Shown: positions 21,662-24,927 of the stretch, piece after piece | How positions within the stretch are numbered: position 1 is the stretch's first letter | How the letters are laid out: every line of letters starts with the position of its first letter | From: a virus | Length of the DNA: 24,927 bases | Reading direction: 5' to 3' (one strand) | IMG/VR virus record: IMGVR_UViG_3300037108_000025 | Location: 1 to 24,927 of that record | Translations under genes and position numbers: made by a program | The notes under the pieces: generated by a model | The model's input: the letters and a program-made list of their open reading frames with translations, nothing else | Told to the model about the DNA's origin: nothing | The model's database searches: none

Positions 21662-23433
21662 TGGCTGCGCAGATGGACATGTTTGCGACGGTCGCGCATC
21701 ATCCGGCGGTGGCTCCTCCGGCTCCGCCCGGAACACCTCCGCCAGTGGGCCACAGTTTGCGCCCATATCAGGAGGATGCCGTTGCGGGTGCACAACGAGA
21801 ACTTGCCGACAACCGCTCAACGCTGATCGTGATGCCGACAGGATCGGGCAAGACCAAGGTCATGACGGAGATTGCAAGAAGGCGCAGCCGAGATCGCATC
21901 CTCGTCCTCGCTCATCGCGACGAGCTTTTGCAGCAGGCCCGCTCTCGGTTCGGCCATGACTGCGGTGAGACGATTGGACTCGACCAGGCTGACTTTTTTG
22001 GCGGTGACGAGCGAATCATTGTTGGAAGCATTCAGACCGTTTCTCAGCCGCATCGCCTGGAGAGGTTCCCCAAAGAGCGCTTCGACCTCGTGATGATCGA
22101 CGAGGCGCATCACAGCCCCGCGACTAGTTACCAGCGAGTGATCGACTACTTCGGGTCGGCCAAGATTCTCGGCGTGACGGCGACCCCAGACCGTGCCGAC
22201 GAAAAAGCCATGGGCCAGATTTTCGACTCGGTTGCCTTTCTCTATGAGATCGAAGATGCGATCCGAGACGGCTACTTGTGCGATGTCACTTGTTCGCGAA
22301 TCACCATTGCGGGGCTCGATCTGTCCACTGTGAAGACCGTGGCTGGCGACCTGAATCAGGGACAACTGGACGCGATCATGAAGGTCGAGGAGAACCTGCT
22401 CGCTGTCGCCGATGCGACCATGCGCGAAGCCGGAGACCGTAAGACGGTCGTCTTCACGACCTCGGTTGACAACGCCAAGCGACTTGCCGAGATCATGAAT
22501 CGCCATCGCCGCGACTGTGCGCGATCGGTGGACGGGAAGACCGAAATCTTTGAGCGCCGCGGGCTGCTTGCCGATTTCGACGATGGCAAGTTCCAATTCC
22601 TGACGAACGTCGGGATCGCCACGGAAGGATGGGACTGTCCCTCCGTGGCTTGCGTGGCGATGGCGAGACCGACGAAATCGCGCGCTCTCTACGCCCAATG
22701 CGTGGGGCGTGGATTGCGTCCCCACCCATCGAAGCCGGACGGGTGCTTGATTCTCGATTTTGTCGGCAACAGCGGGAAGCACAAACTAGCGAGCGCGCTT
22801 GATGTTCTAGGCGGCAAGTACACCGAAGACGAAGAGGAGATCGCGCAAGAGCTGGTGGCCAAGCATCCGGGCATGAAGGCTCGCGATGCGCTCGACCAGG
22901 CGCATGCGCTCGCCGAGCGGCAAAAGCGAGAGGCGGAAGAGGCGGCAAAACGGACCGCCATCAAGGCGCGGGCCATCTACAGCAAGTCGACCATCGACCC
23001 CTTCGGCGTCTTCCACCTAGACGTTCATCGCGAAATGGAGATCGCCGACAGATTCGGAGGGCGCCCGCCGAGCGAGAAGCAGCTTGCATGCCTGGAGAAT
23101 ATGAAGATCCCAGTACCGGCGGGATGCACAGCACAGCTCGCCTCGAAGTTAATCGGGACGAGCATCAAGCGGCGCGAGTTGAATCTAGCGACGTTCGGCC
23201 AATTGAAGATGTTGCAGAAGTACGGCGTGAACGAGGTCAACGTCAGCTTCAAGGGAGCGAGCACAATCATCGACGCTATCGCCAAGAACAACTGGAAGCC
23301 GCTGCCATTCTCGCGACTCGATGCAATTCTCGGGCAAGAGGTGAAGCCCGCGCCAGTTGCCGCGGCGCCGACGCCAAGGCCGCCAAGCCAGACGCTACCC
23401 ACGGATGCGGATTACGATGACGTCGATTTCTAG
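21661..23433 (+). CDS. SF2 DEAD/DEAH-box helicase
   Basis: 590 aa. Motifs: LRPYQEDAV (33-41), Walker A MPTGSGKT (58-65), Walker B DEAH (147-150), TATPDR (173-178), FQFLTNVGIATEGWDCPSV (311-329) and QCVGRGLRP (346-354), with the arginine finger R350 or R353. This is the RecG/UvrB/ComFA-like type I-restriction-style helicase common in phage replication modules. The first 30 residues are Pro-rich and disordered; a conserved-looking C-terminal region (490-560, PSEKQLACLENMKIPVPAG) may bind DNA or primase. ATG 21661 is preferred because it overlaps the ParB-like stop (TGATG). It probably remodels replication or recombination intermediates. Confidence 0.88.
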   Translation: MAAQMDMFATVAHHPAVAPPAPPGTPPPVGHSLRPYQEDAVAGAQRELADNRSTLIVMPTGSGKTKVMTEIARRRSRDRILVLAHRDELLQQARSRFGHDCGETIGLDQADFFGGDERIIVGSIQTVSQPHRLERFPKERFDLVMIDEAHHSPATSYQRVIDYFGSAKILGVTATPDRADEKAMGQIFDSVAFLYEIEDAIRDGYLCDVTCSRITIAGLDLSTVKTVAGDLNQGQLDAIMKVEENLLAVADATMREAGDRKTVVFTTSVDNAKRLAEIMNRHRRDCARSVDGKTEIFERRGLLADFDDGKFQFLTNVGIATEGWDCPSVACVAMARPTKSRALYAQCVGRGLRPHPSKPDGCLILDFVGNSGKHKLASALDVLGGKYTEDEEEIAQELVAKHPGMKARDALDQAHALAERQKREAEEAAKRTAIKARAIYSKSTIDPFGVFHLDVHREMEIADRFGGRPPSEKQLACLENMKIPVPAGCTAQLASKLIGTSIKRRELNLATFGQLKMLQKYGVNEVNVSFKGASTIIDAIAKNNWKPLPFSRLDAILGQEVKPAPVAAAPTPRPPSQTLPTDADYDDVDF

Positions 23434-23710
23434 AAAAGATCGCGTTCTCACGGCCTGGGCCGACGCCTACGATCGAATCGGCGCCGAGGTGGATCTCTTC
23501 TGTGCCAAGCATGGGGCCCCTCCGAATTGCCTGGACATGATCCGCGAATACACTCCAACACGTGCCCAGGAGATCGAAGACGCCGAGAAGGCCGCAGAGG
23601 CGCGCTCGGTCGCCTGGGTTGATGGTGGACCCGGTGGCGTTCAGGTCTTGATCGACCGATGGGTCGAACTTTGGATTGCGGCGCTGCGAGAGGTGGCGCT
23701 TGCCCGCTGA
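23417..23710 (+). CDS. Small hypothetical protein between helicase and primase
   Basis: 97 aa, largely helical: RKDRVLTAWADAYDRIGAEVDLFCAKHGAPPNCLDMI, then RAQEIEDAEKAAEARSV, then VQVLIDRWVELWIAALREVALAR. No family recognised. The start is uncertain between ATG 23417 and ATG 23405, both inside the helicase end. It overlaps the primase start, so all three genes are probably translated together. Confidence 0.55.
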   Translation: MTSISRKDRVLTAWADAYDRIGAEVDLFCAKHGAPPNCLDMIREYTPTRAQEIEDAEKAAEARSVAWVDGGPGGVQVLIDRWVELWIAALREVALAR

Positions 23711-24590
23711 CTTCCGCGCTGCCATGGCCGCCGCCGGCCTGGTGGTTCCGAAAACACTCTTGGCAGACGGGAAGATCCACCGCTGCGATGTGGATGGAAA
23801 GCCCGGGCGCCGTGGTGGCTCCTACCAGCTCTTCCCTGACCTGTTAGGTGGTGGACTGCAAAACTGGTCGACCGGGCCTTGGCAGAAGTGGCAAGCGAAA
23901 CGCGACCAGCTCACGCCAGACGAACGCGCGAAGATGGCGGCCATGATAGAGCAGGGAAGGCGGGAGCGCGAAGCCACGCGCGAGATGGAGGCCAAAGCGG
24001 CGGCGAGGAAGGCGGAGCGCATGTGGGGGATGGCCGTGGAGCGTTCGCATCCGTACCTCGACCGCAAGGGCATTTGTCAGGCTGGGACGCGGGTGCTCGG
24101 AAAGCTCCTACTTGTGCCCGTGCGCGACGCTAAGGGGGGGCTCGTCAGCCTCCAGTGCATCGCCGAGGATGGTACCAAGCGCTTCCTCCGGGGCGGGGTG
24201 ATTGATGGATGCTTCACGTGGTTACGATGTGGGCAGGAGACTGGCCCACGCATCTACATTTGCGAGGGGCTCGCTACGGGCACCACGATTCACGCAGCGA
24301 CGAAGTGCAGGCCGGTTGCCGTGGCGTTTTCTTGCGGAAATATCCTTCGCGTCGCGCGCTTTCTGCGAGGGCAGTTTCCGGCCGGGCGATTCACAATTTG
24401 CGGCGACAACGATCACAAGACCGAAGGCAATCCAGGAGTGCGGTTTGCGACGAAGGCGGCACTTGAAATTCATGCTCGTCTCGCAGTCCCACGGGGGATG
24501 ACCGGAACAGACTTCAATGACCTGATGGAGGAGAGAGGTATTGAGTGGGTTTCTGAACAATTGAAAAATGCAGTGATTCCGCACGAATAG
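23700..24590 (+). CDS. TOPRIM-domain DNA primase
   Basis: 296 aa. The N-terminus (DFRAAMAAAGLVVP, then LADGKIHRCDVDGKPGRRGGSYQLF) resembles the N-terminal part of phage primases. The TOPRIM fold is visible at RIYICEGLATG (E189), then FTICGDND (D236, D238). DFNDL (271-275) near the end is also usual in this group. It would make RNA primers for replication. No replicative helicase domain is fused, unlike T7 gp4. I chose TTG 23700 because GAGAGG lies six bases upstream and the family N-terminus needs these residues; ATG 23724 is the fallback. Confidence 0.75.
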   Translation: MPADFRAAMAAAGLVVPKTLLADGKIHRCDVDGKPGRRGGSYQLFPDLLGGGLQNWSTGPWQKWQAKRDQLTPDERAKMAAMIEQGRREREATREMEAKAAARKAERMWGMAVERSHPYLDRKGICQAGTRVLGKLLLVPVRDAKGGLVSLQCIAEDGTKRFLRGGVIDGCFTWLRCGQETGPRIYICEGLATGTTIHAATKCRPVAVAFSCGNILRVARFLRGQFPAGRFTICGDNDHKTEGNPGVRFATKAALEIHARLAVPRGMTGTDFNDLMEERGIEWVSEQLKNAVIPHE

Positions 24591-24609
24591 AAGAAAGTCC
24601 ATAATGCTA

Positions 24610-24637
24610 TTGACAGAATCGAAAATATCACAAGAAT
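24610..24637 (+). promoter_or_regulatory. Promoter candidate after the primase
   Basis: Perfect -35 TTGACA (24610-24615), a 16-base spacer, then AAGAAT (24632-24637, four of six). It lies in AT-rich DNA just beyond the primase stop. The predicted transcript would begin near 24644, at the hairpin that follows. Confidence 0.45.
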
Positions 24638-24642
24638 GGGCC

Positions 24643-24686
24643 CTGCCCCGCCGAGGGGTAGTAGTAGTACGGATCCGGATCCGTAC
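24643..24686. repeat. Hairpin, (GTA)4 run and 20-bp perfect palindrome
   Basis: CTGCCCC/GGGGTAG (24643-24661) forms a 7-bp stem with one G-U pair and a 5-base loop. (GTA)4 follows at 24658-24669. Then the half-site GTACGGATCC and its exact reverse complement make a perfect 20-bp palindrome at 24667-24686, with two abutting GGATCC. There is no T-run on either strand, so this looks like a protein-binding or structural site rather than a terminator. The remaining non-coding DNA to 24828 has only a GCTCGG/CCGAGC hairpin near 24770-24805. Confidence 0.65.
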
Positions 24687-24828
24687 CCACCGTCCACCTG
24701 GATCCCGCCTCTTTGAGTAGCAATCCTGCCACTAACGCTTGTGGCCGCGAGGTGGCCAAGGCGCGCGGCGGCCAGCTCGGACTCCGCACCTCCAAGCCGA
24801 GCGAGGCGTGCAAGGGGAAAGTAGCCGC

Positions 24829-24856
24829 TTGACACTTTCTGAAAGATGTGGACAAT
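24829..24856 (+). promoter_or_regulatory. Strong promoter for the gene leaving the window
   Basis: Perfect -35 TTGACA (24829-24834), a 16-base spacer and GACAAT (24851-24856, four of six). The spacer contains CTTTC-T-GAAAG, a short palindrome that could be an operator. Transcription would start about 30 bases before the ATG at 24892. Confidence 0.55.
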
Positions 24857-24891
24857 AGGGTCCGTACCAACAACCACGAAGAAAGGGCGCC

Positions 24892-24927
24892 ATGGAAATC
24901 TACGCACTTCAGGGAGATTTGAAAATT
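24892..24927 (+). CDS. Start of a further gene, cut by the window end
   Basis: Twelve codons, MEIYALQGDLKI, open at the window edge. The ATG has AAAGGG five bases upstream and a promoter about 36 bases before it. Too little is present to name a family. Confidence 0.5.
   Translation, partial: MEIYALQGDLKI

Noticed and set aside
21817-22782. 321-codon minus-strand frame opposite the helicase
   Set aside because: It is the reverse of conserved helicase motifs; Arg/His/Val composition as expected for a shadow.
24604-24720. 38-codon frame starting MLLTESKISQ across the 20-bp palindrome
   Set aside because: The ribosome site is weak and the frame overlaps a good promoter and the palindrome; a control region explains it better.
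24591-24891. A tRNA or attachment site in the right non-coding gap
   Set aside because: No cloverleaf, T-loop motif or CCA end could be found, and there is no integrase in the window.

Overview
The window is a stretch of a tailed double-stranded DNA bacteriophage genome, or a prophage copy of one, with a podovirus-type (short-tailed) virion. The evidence is one run of minus-strand genes in classic head order (small terminase, large terminase, portal, scaffold, major capsid, head-tail adaptor, tail nozzle, putative ejection/S74-type protein) with no tape measure, sheath or tube gene, facing a run of plus-strand DNA-metabolism genes. The DNA looks GC-rich. Many genes overlap as ATGA, GTGA, TAATG or TGATG, and there are many tiny genes. 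I saw no tRNA, rRNA, CRISPR, transposase, integrase or lysis cassette, so host and lifestyle cannot be named.

Left arm, 1-15722, all minus strand, read right to left: small terminase-like protein; GNAT acetyltransferase; a 116-aa protein; a 43-aa DUF6496-like protein; a 53-aa zinc ribbon; an 80-aa protein; TerL; a 70-aa protein; portal; a 56-aa basic protein; scaffold; major capsid protein; an acidic 113-aa protein; a 214-aa virion-like protein; adaptor; a very large (1264 aa) nozzle; and a 653-aa protein with hendecad repeats and an apparently split S74 domain. Several of the tiny genes are below usual ORF length cut-offs and were read directly from the sequence.

Centre, 15723-16212: a non-coding divergent control region. 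It holds a minus-strand promoter, three tandem 10-bp repeats in the TerS leader, several palindromes, and a plus-strand promoter whose 17-bp spacer is almost filled by a palindrome next to a ribbon-helix-helix-like regulator gene.

Right arm, 16213-24590, plus strand: the regulator; small proteins (one Cys-rich, one a membrane peptide); a terminator/anti-terminator-like leader; a recombination pair (Cas4/RecB-like PD-(D/E)XK nuclease and a probable single-strand annealing protein); a Lar-like zinc protein; a coiled-coil protein; a ParB-like protein with a C-terminal zinc finger; an SF2 helicase; a small unknown; and a TOPRIM primase. The last 337 bp are a second control region with two TTGACA promoters, a 20-bp perfect palindrome and the first 12 codons of another gene.

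The layout suggests that the right arm replicates and recombines the genome and the left arm builds and fills the capsid. The most unusual signals are regulatory: a 22-bp perfect palindrome with a parS-like core inside the parB-like gene, two promoter-start modules that look leaderless, and hairpins that could hide the ribosome-binding sites of two capsid-module genes. No wholly new multi-gene system is evident.
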